Positions 27,835 through 35,516 of a stretch of DNA of 64,000 bases are shown here, piece after piece. A program made the translations under genes and the position numbers. The stretch comes from Bacillus sp. es.034 (lineage in GTDB: Bacteria > Bacillota > Bacilli > Bacillales > Bacillaceae_B): contig NZ_PDIY01000001.1 in the NCBI RefSeq assembly GCF_002563655.1, positions 3,756,001 to 3,820,000 on the forward strand, given 5' to 3'. The stretch's first letter is position 1. Each line of letters opens with the position of its first letter. A model generated the notes under the pieces. It was not told the origin of the DNA. It did not search any database and was given only the letters and a program-made list of their open reading frames with translations.

Positions 27835-29190
27835 ATGAGCAATAACCAAAAAAACATGACCCTCTTTGCCTTGACCTGGCCGATCTTCATTGAAATCTTC
27901 CTTCACATGCTGATGGGAAATGCCGATACGTTAATGCTGAGTCAGTACTCGGATGACTCAGTAGCAGCCGTCGGGGTCTCCAATCAGATCCTCTCTCTCA
28001 TCATTGTGATGTTTGGATTTGTTGCGACGGGTACAGCCATACTCGTGGCCCAGCATCTCGGTGCGGATGAGAATCGCATGGCTGGAGAAGTGTCGATCGT
28101 TTCCATTGCTGTCAATCTACTATTCGGACTTTTATTGAGTATCGCCCTTGTATTTTTCAGTAAGCCGATCTTATCATCAATGGACCTCCCACGTTCACTG
28201 ATGGATGAAGCTTCTTCCTATTTAAAAATCGTGGGAGGCTTTGCTTTCATCCAGGCCTTGATCATGACTGCAGGAGCCATCATGAGGAGCTATGGCTATA
28301 CAAAAGACGCCATGTATATCACAATCGGCATGAATATTGTCAATGTGATCGGAAACTACTTATTTATTTTCGGACCGTTCGGTGTCCCTGTATTAGGCGT
28401 AGAGGGTGTGGCGATTTCCACTATCACCTCGAGGCTGATCGGATTTATCGTGAGTATCATCGTGATAAGGAAGCGGATACCCTCTGCTCTTCCATTCAGA
28501 AGACTGTTCAAGCTTCCGGTCTCTCACGTTAAAAATTTATTGAGGATCGGCATCCCCTCTGCTGGAGAGCATCTTTCCTATAATGGGTCTCAAATGGTCA
28601 TTACCTACTTCATTGCGAGTATAGGGACCAATGCTCTTACGACGAAGGTATATGCCCAAAACCTGATGATGTTCATTTTCTTATTCAGCGTCGCGATCAG
28701 CCAGGGAACACAAATCATCATCGGGCACATGATCGGCGCCAGGGATTTTGACAGTGCTTACGAACGATGCCTGAAAAGCTTAAAGATCGCGATCATCATC
28801 TCGCTCATCATGGCAGGGATTTTTTCAGTTGCGGCAGAACCCCTCCTCCGCATATTTACAAGCAACGAAGAAATCATTTCCCTTGGTAAAACATTGATCT
28901 ACCTGACTATCATTCTCGAACCGGGAAGAAGCTTTAATTTAGTGGTCATTAACGCGCTGAGGGCAACAGGTGATGTACGCTTCCCTGTCTATATGGGGAT
29001 ATTATCCATGTGGGGAGTGAGCGTCACGCTTTCCTACATTCTCGGAATCTGGTTCGGACTCGGGCTTATCGGAATCTGGATCTCCTTCATTGCCGATGAA
29101 TGGCTGCGGGGCATCATCATGCTCAAACGCTGGCGGTCCAAAGTATGGGTCCACAAACGCTTTATCCAAAATGATAAAAACGCCGTTTAG
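27835..29190 (+). CDS. yisQ: MATE family multidrug/cation efflux transporter (YisQ-like)
   Basis: 451 residues with 12 predicted membrane helices in two MatE repeats (first around FALTWPIFIEIFLHMLMGNAD, second around LLRIGIPSAGEHLSYN). MATE proteins export drugs or metabolites with Na+ or H+ antiport. AAAGGAG Shine-Dalgarno. In B. subtilis yisQ lies near yisP and asnO, and here crtM and asnO are near too, which supports the symbol. Terminator downstream. Confidence 0.88.
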   Translation: MSNNQKNMTLFALTWPIFIEIFLHMLMGNADTLMLSQYSDDSVAAVGVSNQILSLIIVMFGFVATGTAILVAQHLGADENRMAGEVSIVSIAVNLLFGLLLSIALVFFSKPILSSMDLPRSLMDEASSYLKIVGGFAFIQALIMTAGAIMRSYGYTKDAMYITIGMNIVNVIGNYLFIFGPFGVPVLGVEGVAISTITSRLIGFIVSIIVIRKRIPSALPFRRLFKLPVSHVKNLLRIGIPSAGEHLSYNGSQMVITYFIASIGTNALTTKVYAQNLMMFIFLFSVAISQGTQIIIGHMIGARDFDSAYERCLKSLKIAIIISLIMAGIFSVAAEPLLRIFTSNEEIISLGKTLIYLTIILEPGRSFNLVVINALRATGDVRFPVYMGILSMWGVSVTLSYILGIWFGLGLIGIWISFIADEWLRGIIMLKRWRSKVWVHKRFIQNDKNAV

Positions 29191-29244
29191 AGGGACGGAC
29201 CTTTCTTAAGGTGGTTGTGAACTCCCCCCTCCCCTCCAATATTT

Positions 29245-29280
29245 AAAAGAGTCAGTTCTCCTGTCGAGCTGACTCTTTTT
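29245..29280 (+). terminator. Terminator after the MATE gene
   Basis: AAAAGAGTCAG pairs with CTGACTCTTTT (29245-29255 with 29269-29279), extended by G-T pairing, followed by a T run. Confidence 0.85.
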
Positions 29281-29310
29281 TCTCCAAATGAAAACGCCCT
29301 CATTTATAAA

Positions 29311-29327
29311 TGTTAAGTTTTTTTACA
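29311..29327. promoter_or_regulatory. TnrA box upstream of glnK-amtB
   Basis: TGTTAAGTTTTTTTACA matches the TnrA consensus TGTNANAWWWTMTNACA at 15 of 17 positions, including both TGTNA/TNACA half sites. TnrA activates ammonium transport genes under nitrogen limitation. Confidence 0.8.
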
Positions 29328-29328
29328 T

Positions 29329-29344
29329 AAAAACGCTTTCATTG
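29329..29344. promoter_or_regulatory. cre-like site next to the TnrA box
   Basis: On the minus strand the site contains TGAAAGCGTTTTTA, one mismatch from the CcpA cre consensus. It may add carbon control to the glnK-amtB promoter, or be a chance match. Confidence 0.45.
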
Positions 29345-29355
29345 CAAAATAATAC

Positions 29356-29384
29356 TTGAACTTTTGTTATTTTCTGAATATGAT
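29356..29384 (+). promoter_or_regulatory. SigA promoter of glnK-amtB
   Basis: TTGAAC (29356-29361), 17-bp spacer, TATGAT (29379-29384). If this is the start used, the TnrA box is centred about 70 bp upstream of transcription; a nearer -10 (TAATAC, 29350-29355) would place it nearer the usual distance. Confidence 0.55.
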
Positions 29385-29458
29385 AAATGATATAACTTAT
29401 TCATGTCATAAAACCTAACATGAACAAAGATCAAATTTACAAAAGGAGGAAATCATTA

Positions 29459-29800
29459 ATGAAAAAAGTGGAAGCCATTATTCGTGCAGAAGCATTTTTA
29501 TCCCTGCGAGAAGCATTATGCCTTCGTGGATTCAGCGGCCTGACCGTATCAGAGGCAGCTGGTTGTGGAAAGCAAAAAGGAAAGCAGGGGATATTCAGGG
29601 GGAATAAATTCGAACTGCAGTTAGTCCCCCGCGTTAAGGTTGAAATGATCATCGACGATGGGCAGGTGGAAGACATCATTGATCTCATCGTGGAACATTG
29701 CAGTACGGACACCGTTGGGGACGGTAAGATTTTCATCTATCCCGTCGAAGATGTCATCCGAATCCGTACAGGCGAACGAGGAAAAAAAGCCGTTTTGTAG
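29459..29800 (+). CDS. glnK: P-II nitrogen regulatory protein GlnK (NrgB)
   Basis: 113 residues from ATG 29459, after AAAAGGAGG; a longer upstream frame has no ribosome site. P-II fold with T-loop at about 37-55 (GCGKQKGKQGIFRGNKF). The residue at the classical uridylylation position 51 is Phe, not Tyr, so it is not uridylylated, as expected in Bacillus. GlnK binds 2-oxoglutarate/ATP and docks on AmtB and TnrA. It precedes amtB, the reverse of nrgA-nrgB order in B. subtilis. Confidence 0.94.
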   Translation: MKKVEAIIRAEAFLSLREALCLRGFSGLTVSEAAGCGKQKGKQGIFRGNKFELQLVPRVKVEMIIDDGQVEDIIDLIVEHCSTDTVGDGKIFIYPVEDVIRIRTGERGKKAVL

Positions 29801-29862
29801 ATCACTTCTTTCTTCACTCAACCACTAAGCCGTTTTACCAAACCAATATTGGAGGGATTCCA

Positions 29863-31248
29863 TTGATTAAAAAAATTACGTCGCTTCTGTTCCTGTCGTT
29901 TTCTGTAAGCACTACCGCTTTCGCAGCTGCCCCTACCGCAGAGTCTGTTCAAGCATCCGTCGACTCCCTGTGGGTCATGATTGCTGCAGTCCTTGTATTC
30001 TTCATGCACGCCGGATTCGCCATGGTCGAGACCGGATTCACCCGCGCCAAGAACTCTCTTAATATCCTCATGAAAAACTTCTTAACTGTAGCCATTGCCT
30101 CTGTTCTTTATTTCATCGCTGGGTTCGGATTCATGTTCGGAGGGTCATCTGGCGGCGTCATCGGCACGGACAGCTTTTTCCTATCAGGACGGGAAGACAT
30201 CGGTTTCTTCTTATTTCAATCCGTATTTGCCGCTACATGTGCCACGATCATTTCCGGTGCTGTGGCTGAACGCATGAAACTCAAAAGCTATATCCTTTTG
30301 ACCATCGCCATGACAGGAATCATCTATCCGATCGTCGGACATTGGGTGTGGGGCGGCGGCTGGCTTTCTGAGATGGGCTTCGTCGATTTCGCCGGATCTA
30401 CTGTCGTCCATTTGACAGGCGCAGTAGGCGCATTCATCACAGTCCTGTTCCTTGGATCCCGCGTTGGGAAATACAGCAAAGGAAAAGTGAATGTCATCCC
30501 GGGGCATAATATTCCCATCGGTGCACTCGGCGTGTTCATCCTCTGGTTCGGCTGGTTCGGGTTTAATGGAGGAAGCAGCCTGGCCGCTGATCCCACCCTT
30601 GTCCCGCACGTCATCACGACGACCTTATTTTCAGCTTCCGCCGCCATTCTTTCATCCGCTTTTTACACATTGATCCGATTTAAGCGAATTGATCCATCCC
30701 TTACACTGAATGGTGCCCTCGGTGGACTTGTTGGAATTACCGCCGGCTGCGCCAATGTATCTCTATCAGGCTCGTTATTGATCGGTCTGATCGCGGGAAT
30801 CGTTCTGGTCGAGGCCGTGACCTTCATCGATTCGAAATTGAAAGTCGATGATCCTGTTGGAGCCATTGCCGTTCATGGAATTTGTGGAATATGGGGTACG
30901 GTCGCTGTGGGATTATTCGATGTTCAGAACGGACTTTTATATGGTGGAGGTGCTGCCCTCGTCGCCACTCAAGCCCTTGGGGTGTTGGCAGTCATTGCCT
31001 GGACGACTGTCACCGTTGGTGGATTCCTATTCATCGTAACAAGAATATCAAGTATTCGTGTCTCCCGTGAAGAAGAGCTTTCAGGGCTCGATTTTACGGA
31101 GCATGGCTCCAATGCCTATGAATTAAAGGATACAGTGTTGGAATCGAACGTTTCTTCCGCTTCCCCATTCGGATCTGACTTAGTCGAGCGATTGAACTCG
31201 ATTGGAACAGGAAACGTAAGTGATATGAAACAACGGAACACAATCTAA
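29863..31248 (+). CDS. amtB: Ammonium transporter AmtB (NrgA)
   Basis: 461 residues from TTG 29863, with GGAGGG upstream. A signal-like N-terminus (to AFAAAP) is followed by 11 membrane helices. The twin pore histidines are visible in STVVHLTGAVG and AVHGICGIWG. The C-terminal tail includes RVSREEELSGLDFTEHGSNAY, the conserved P-II docking part, plus about 50 extra residues compared with the 404-residue B. subtilis protein (from memory). Cotranscribed with glnK. It moves ammonium into the cell under nitrogen limitation. Confidence 0.95.
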   Translation: MIKKITSLLFLSFSVSTTAFAAAPTAESVQASVDSLWVMIAAVLVFFMHAGFAMVETGFTRAKNSLNILMKNFLTVAIASVLYFIAGFGFMFGGSSGGVIGTDSFFLSGREDIGFFLFQSVFAATCATIISGAVAERMKLKSYILLTIAMTGIIYPIVGHWVWGGGWLSEMGFVDFAGSTVVHLTGAVGAFITVLFLGSRVGKYSKGKVNVIPGHNIPIGALGVFILWFGWFGFNGGSSLAADPTLVPHVITTTLFSASAAILSSAFYTLIRFKRIDPSLTLNGALGGLVGITAGCANVSLSGSLLIGLIAGIVLVEAVTFIDSKLKVDDPVGAIAVHGICGIWGTVAVGLFDVQNGLLYGGGAALVATQALGVLAVIAWTTVTVGGFLFIVTRISSIRVSREEELSGLDFTEHGSNAYELKDTVLESNVSSASPFGSDLVERLNSIGTGNVSDMKQRNTI

Positions 31249-31254
31249 TTTGAG

Positions 31255-31285
31255 TAAGAGCTGCTTTATGCGGCTCTTTTTTTCT
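31255..31285 (+). terminator. Terminator after amtB
   Basis: AAGAGC and GCTCTT form the stem around TGCTTTATGCG, followed by seven T. Confidence 0.75.
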
Positions 31286-31309
31286 TTTCCAAAATGGGTG
31301 CGGGACAAC

Positions 31310-31357
31310 AATAAGCTCATATGGAAGGCATCCGTACAGCCTCCATACGAGCTTATT
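31310..31357 (-). terminator. Terminator after crtM
   Basis: AATAAGCTC-x-TATGGA pairs with TCCATA-x-GAGCTTATT over a 48-bp span ending at the crtM stop codon. On the minus strand it closes the crt operon. Confidence 0.7.
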
Positions 31358-32193
31358 TATGAAATGGATGAAATGATCTTTTCTTTTGCATCTTTGGATA
31401 CATAGTGCTTCTTGGAAAAAACATTATAGTGATTCGTTCTGACCTCGTTCAGAATCGCACGGTATAACAGGGCAGCACCTTTTACCGGGGTCCTTGAATA
31501 TACAGGATAAAGATTCATGGTACGAAACGCTTTTTCATAGTAATCTTCTGCAAGTCGGGCCATCTCTTCCCACATAGACTGAAATGCCTCGTTGATTCTA
31601 TGTTCTTTTAAATCCGTTACGGTATACTCATATTTCACTAATAGATCCTGAGGGATGTATAGTCGTCCCCTTTCAAGATCCTCGCCGATATCTCTTAATA
31701 TATTGGTCAGCTGCATAGCATAACCAAGATAGATTCCATCTTCCCTCAATGACTGTTCTTTCCCGGGGGCAAGGATGGGGAGGAGCATTAATCCTACAGT
31801 GCTCGCCACGTGATAGGAATAGTCAAGGACATCGTCTATATTGACGTAGACCCTTTCACCAAGATCCATCCTTTGCCCCTTTATCATATCCCGGAAAGCT
31901 TGAACATCCATGTTGAACCGTTTAAACACATCATCCAGTGCTACCCACATTGGCTCATCCGGGGAATAAAAACCGGTCAGATACGATTCGAATTCCATTT
32001 CGAACCGGCGCAATTCCCCTGAAGGATTCGTGCCCTCGTCAACGATATCGTCTACTTTGCGGCAAAAGGCATACACAGCCCATACAGCCTTCTTTTGATC
32101 TTTAGGAAGTAAGGAAAAAGCTCTGTAAAATGTTTTGGAATGAACCTTTATGATATTCTCACAATGATCGTATGCTTCCAAGATCTTGTTCAT
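31357..32193 (-). CDS. crtM: Diapophytoene (dehydrosqualene) synthase, CrtM/YisP family
   Basis: 278 residues from ATG 32193. Both prenyl-diphosphate-binding Asp motifs are present: DDIVD (48-52) and DIGED (168-172), within FCRKVDD and NILRDIGEDLERGRLYIP. The enzyme joins two farnesyl diphosphates to a C30 backbone. With two CrtN/CrtI oxidases upstream, a C30 carotenoid is expected. It starts inside the last 35 bp of the upstream desaturase gene. It occupies the yisP position of B. subtilis (near asnO and yisN). A start at 32205 is possible but abuts the ribosome site. Confidence 0.9.
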   Translation of the reverse strand: MNKILEAYDHCENIIKVHSKTFYRAFSLLPKDQKKAVWAVYAFCRKVDDIVDEGTNPSGELRRFEMEFESYLTGFYSPDEPMWVALDDVFKRFNMDVQAFRDMIKGQRMDLGERVYVNIDDVLDYSYHVASTVGLMLLPILAPGKEQSLREDGIYLGYAMQLTNILRDIGEDLERGRLYIPQDLLVKYEYTVTDLKEHRINEAFQSMWEEMARLAEDYYEKAFRTMNLYPVYSRTPVKGAALLYRAILNEVRTNHYNVFSKKHYVSKDAKEKIISSIS

Positions 32194-33661
32194 GTAAGGA
32201 CACATCCTTCCTTTCTGATTCTGTTTTGCAATATTCTTTAAAAGCTTGGGCAACGAGCTTCGCACCTTGCATGACAATCGGTACTCCTCCGCCAGGGTGA
32301 ATGGATGCCCCGACAGCAAAGATGTTCTTCTCCGGAAAGGGTTGTACCTGAGGTCGGAAGGGACCGGATTGAACCAAGCTTGGCGCAATTCCGAAGCTTC
32401 CCCCAGAATATAACCCTTCTTGCATTGCCTCTTCAGGCGTTCTGATTTTCATCCATATAATCTGTTTTCTCAGTTCTTCGAATCCCCTTTCTTCCATTGT
32501 ATCCACTACAAGGTCGGAAAGAAATTCTGAAGCTTCTTTCCAATCCAATTTCTCCGACACCGGAACCGGTATGAGGACATACAGGACGCTCTTATCTTCA
32601 GGGGCAAGTGAAGAATCGACCTTGGAAGGATTGAATACGTAAAAGGAAGGTTCCTCAGGAATTCTCTTATTCTTGAAGATATCCTCCATATTCTGCGAGA
32701 AATTTTCATTTAAATAAAATTGATGCATTTCCTTATCATCATACTTCCTGTCGACTCCCATATATAAAAGCACACAACCTGATGAAGGCTTATACGGTTT
32801 GGGCGCTTTCTTCCTGACTAATTTGGATGCAGTAGGGAAATCCCCATTTATGATAACCGAATCGACCGGCTCCCTCTGGTCCCCAAGGATGATATGAGTC
32901 GCTTTGCCTCCATTTGTTTCGATTTCAGAGACGGGTAAGGAGGTCTTGATCGTGACACCATGCAGGTTGCACGCTTCCTTCACATGATCCAGTAAGCCCG
33001 CATATCCCGCTTTTATATAATAGATGCCGTGCTTATGTTCACTGTAGGATACCAGGCTGTAAATTGCCGGGGTGGTGTAGGGGTTCCCTCCGATATACAG
33101 TGTTTGCAATCCATACGCTGTCTGCAATTTCCCGTGATGAAAATAATGCTGTAAGTTCCCCATCACATTGCGGTATGCCTTTAGCTTAAGCAATGAACCA
33201 AGCGTTTTGGGATTGAGATAATCCCTCGTTTTCAGAAAGGACGTTTCAAGAAATTGGGGCTTCCCTATTGCAAATCGTTCTTCCATATCCCTCATAAATT
33301 GAAGGAAGCCCTCTTCATCCCCTGGAAACTTCTCCTTGATTTCGTCATATTGCTTATGGATATCGGCATATTTCGTATACGTTTGCCCATCTGCAAAATG
33401 AACATCATAGAGGGGATCACAGCGGACGAATTCGATTTTATCCGTATCTATGCCTGCCTCTGAAAGAATGGACATGAGCATGTCTGGCAGCAGGACAATG
33501 GTAGGTCCCTTATCAATCTTGTAATCCCCTTCCTGAACAAAGGCAAGACGTCCACCGATCGTCGACTCTTTCTCATAAACCGTGACATCGTGACCATCCT
33601 TCGCGAGTAACAATGCCGAAATCAACCCTCCGATACCTGATCCTACGACTGCTGTTTTCAT
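32159..33661 (-). CDS. crtN: CrtN-type diapophytoene desaturase
   Basis: 500 residues. N-terminal FAD site GSGIGGLISALLLAKDGH; IDKGPTIVLLPD; a middle LQTLYIGGNPYTTPAIYSL; the C-terminal FGIAPSLVQSGPFRPQ and FAVGASIHPGGGVPIVMQGAK, closely patterned on staphylococcal CrtN. It would introduce conjugated double bases into diapophytoene, at the membrane. Its ATG overlaps the preceding gene's stop by 4 bp (ATGA). The last 15 residues are charged and overlap the crtM start. Which of the two oxidases does which step is inferred. Confidence 0.85.
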   Translation of the reverse strand: MKTAVVGSGIGGLISALLLAKDGHDVTVYEKESTIGGRLAFVQEGDYKIDKGPTIVLLPDMLMSILSEAGIDTDKIEFVRCDPLYDVHFADGQTYTKYADIHKQYDEIKEKFPGDEEGFLQFMRDMEERFAIGKPQFLETSFLKTRDYLNPKTLGSLLKLKAYRNVMGNLQHYFHHGKLQTAYGLQTLYIGGNPYTTPAIYSLVSYSEHKHGIYYIKAGYAGLLDHVKEACNLHGVTIKTSLPVSEIETNGGKATHIILGDQREPVDSVIINGDFPTASKLVRKKAPKPYKPSSGCVLLYMGVDRKYDDKEMHQFYLNENFSQNMEDIFKNKRIPEEPSFYVFNPSKVDSSLAPEDKSVLYVLIPVPVSEKLDWKEASEFLSDLVVDTMEERGFEELRKQIIWMKIRTPEEAMQEGLYSGGSFGIAPSLVQSGPFRPQVQPFPEKNIFAVGASIHPGGGVPIVMQGAKLVAQAFKEYCKTESERKDVSLHEQDLGSIRSL

Positions 33662-35184
33662 AGAGCTTCCTCCATCGTTTGTTCTTTAGTGAACGAGTAC
33701 GAAGGGTCTTCATTCATTAACATATTGGTTGTGATCCGCGCAGATTCTAATATTGTAGGCAATCCACTCCCTGGATGCGTACCTCCGCCGACCAACCAGC
33801 AGTGGTCGAGTTCTTCAAATTTGTTATGCGGGCGGAGTGCCATCATTTGCGTCAATTGGTGACCAAGATTGAAGGTGGCACCTTCGTATATATTGAAGTC
33901 TGTCTCCCAATGATGGGGAGAGATGATCTTTTCTACCTTGATATGATCGCGGATATTCTCTAAACCTGTCTTGCTCTCAACGGCATCCAATACCAGATCC
34001 CGGAACATTTGTTCAATTTCCGTCCAATCAATCCCGCTTACATTATTAGGGACCGGTGCAAGGATGTATAATGTGGAATGCCCCGGCGGAGCAAGTGTCG
34101 GGTCTGTCACTGATGCATTTTGGATATAAATGGAAGGGTCCGCCGAAAGGGTAAATGTTTTCGTTATCTCCTCTACATTTCTACGATAATCCTCCGCAAA
34201 CAAGATACTGTGATGGGGAAGATCATATTGTTTATCAAGCCCGAGATACATCATAAATGTGGAACAGGAGTATTTTTTCTTTTTCAGCTTTTCTTTGCTG
34301 TATTTTTTCAAAACCCCATCTTCCACCAGGTTGGTCATGACATGGGCAAAGTCCCCGTTGATGATCACTTCATCTGCGGCAATGCTTTCTCCATCTTCTG
34401 TTATGATTCCTTTTACGTTATTTCCGTCTTCAATCCACAACTTCCTGACACCGTGCCCGAGGTGGATTGAGCCTCCATGCTCCTTCACCACTCTTGCCAT
34501 GGCTTTCGATAGTTGATTCAATCCACCGATCGGATGAAAGACACCGTATTCGTGCTCCATGAAAGACAGTATGGAAAAGGCACCCGGACACTCCCAGGGG
34601 GACATGCCTAGATATTTCGACTGAAAGGTGAACGCCAGTCGCAATTCATGTTCTGTAAAGTAATCACTTAACACGCTGTATAGGGATTTACCCAGAGATA
34701 ATTGAGGAAGTGCCCTCAACACCTTCCAACTAATATATTGATAATATCGATCCATTGGGCTCTGTAAAATCGGTTTCAAACGCTCCATTTTTTTACGTGT
34801 ATCATTCATGAAACGTGAATATCCTTCTGCATTCCCTGGATAATGCCGTTCGATTTCCTCCGATAACGCTTCGGGATCTTTATACATTTTGACTTTTTTA
34901 TCTTTAAAAATGAGTTCATACATCATGGAAAGCTCCCGCAGGTCAACATAATCATGAAGATCCCTTCCTGATGCCTCGAATAATTCTTCTGCTATTTCCG
35001 GCATGCTGAGGAATGTCGGCCCAATATCGAATGTATAGCCATCCATCGTGACAGAACCATTTCGTCCGCCCACAAATGATTGCTTCTCATAGATTTCTAC
35101 TTTGTACCCTTTACTGGCAAGAAGCATTGCCGCGGCCAGGCCCCCGGGACCTGCACCGATGACGATTATCTTTTCGGCCATCAT
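33658..35184 (-). CDS. CrtI/CrtN-family carotenoid desaturase or oxygenase
   Basis: 508 residues from ATG 35184 (or 507 from ATG 35181), 5-8 nt after GGAGG; a TTG further up lies on that site. FAD site IGAGPGGLAAAMLLASKGY; FDIGPTFLSMPEI; C-terminal WLVGGGTHPGSGLPTILESAR. It is in the phytoene desaturase superfamily, but relative to crtN it could be a second desaturase or a CrtP/CrtNb-type terminal oxygenase; sequence alone does not decide. First gene of the three-gene crt operon, with the repeats at 35207-35236 in its promoter. Confidence 0.82.
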   Translation of the reverse strand: MMAEKIIVIGAGPGGLAAAMLLASKGYKVEIYEKQSFVGGRNGSVTMDGYTFDIGPTFLSMPEIAEELFEASGRDLHDYVDLRELSMMYELIFKDKKVKMYKDPEALSEEIERHYPGNAEGYSRFMNDTRKKMERLKPILQSPMDRYYQYISWKVLRALPQLSLGKSLYSVLSDYFTEHELRLAFTFQSKYLGMSPWECPGAFSILSFMEHEYGVFHPIGGLNQLSKAMARVVKEHGGSIHLGHGVRKLWIEDGNNVKGIITEDGESIAADEVIINGDFAHVMTNLVEDGVLKKYSKEKLKKKKYSCSTFMMYLGLDKQYDLPHHSILFAEDYRRNVEEITKTFTLSADPSIYIQNASVTDPTLAPPGHSTLYILAPVPNNVSGIDWTEIEQMFRDLVLDAVESKTGLENIRDHIKVEKIISPHHWETDFNIYEGATFNLGHQLTQMMALRPHNKFEELDHCWLVGGGTHPGSGLPTILESARITTNMLMNEDPSYSFTKEQTMEEAL

Positions 35185-35206
35185 TATAGCCTCCAATGTA
35201 TTTTAT

Positions 35207-35236
35207 TTGTACAATTATTATACAACACTTATACAA
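35207..35236 (-). promoter_or_regulatory. Three 11-bp direct repeats over the crt promoter (CarH/LitR-like operator)
   Basis: On the plus strand the 8-mers TTGTACAA (35207), TTATACAA (35218) and TTATACAA (35229) start exactly 11 bp apart; each holds TnTACA. On the minus strand the middle repeat overlaps a TATAAT (35217-35222) that is the best -10 for the crt operon. TnTACA in 11-bp steps is the layout reported for the B12-dependent photoreceptor CarH. No regulator gene is in the window. Confidence 0.65.
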
Positions 35237-35404
35237 TTGTTTTCCACTATGAAAAAATAATAAACTTCATTTTTCCAATTAAATTTGTTATTTTCTCCTC
35301 ATTGGACTTGTCCTACACTCAATAAACCCTTTCAAACCGCAATCGGATCTCTTTTCCATGTATTTGTTGCTAATGAGCAACAAAATTCAACACCTGAACA
35401 AATA

Positions 35405-35444
35405 GGAGGCATAGTAAAGGATTCTTACCCTTTACTATGCCTCC
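35405..35444 (-). terminator. Hairpin downstream of asnO
   Basis: GGAGGCATAGTAAAGG (35405-35420) is the perfect complement of CCTTTACTATGCCTCC (35429-35444). On the minus strand it lies 73 bp after asnO. The T tract is weak (TATTTGTT). The rest of 35237-35516 shows no gene. Confidence 0.65.
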
Positions 35445-35516
35445 ATTTCAATCATTCATACTTTCATTCTATGTTTATACCTGTCTCTAAATTCTTAGTC
35501 CCTTTCCTCAATTGCT

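Noticed and set aside
32194-32388. Extended CrtM N-terminus
   Set aside because: The extra 65 residues lie inside crtN in another frame and are not part of the synthase family.
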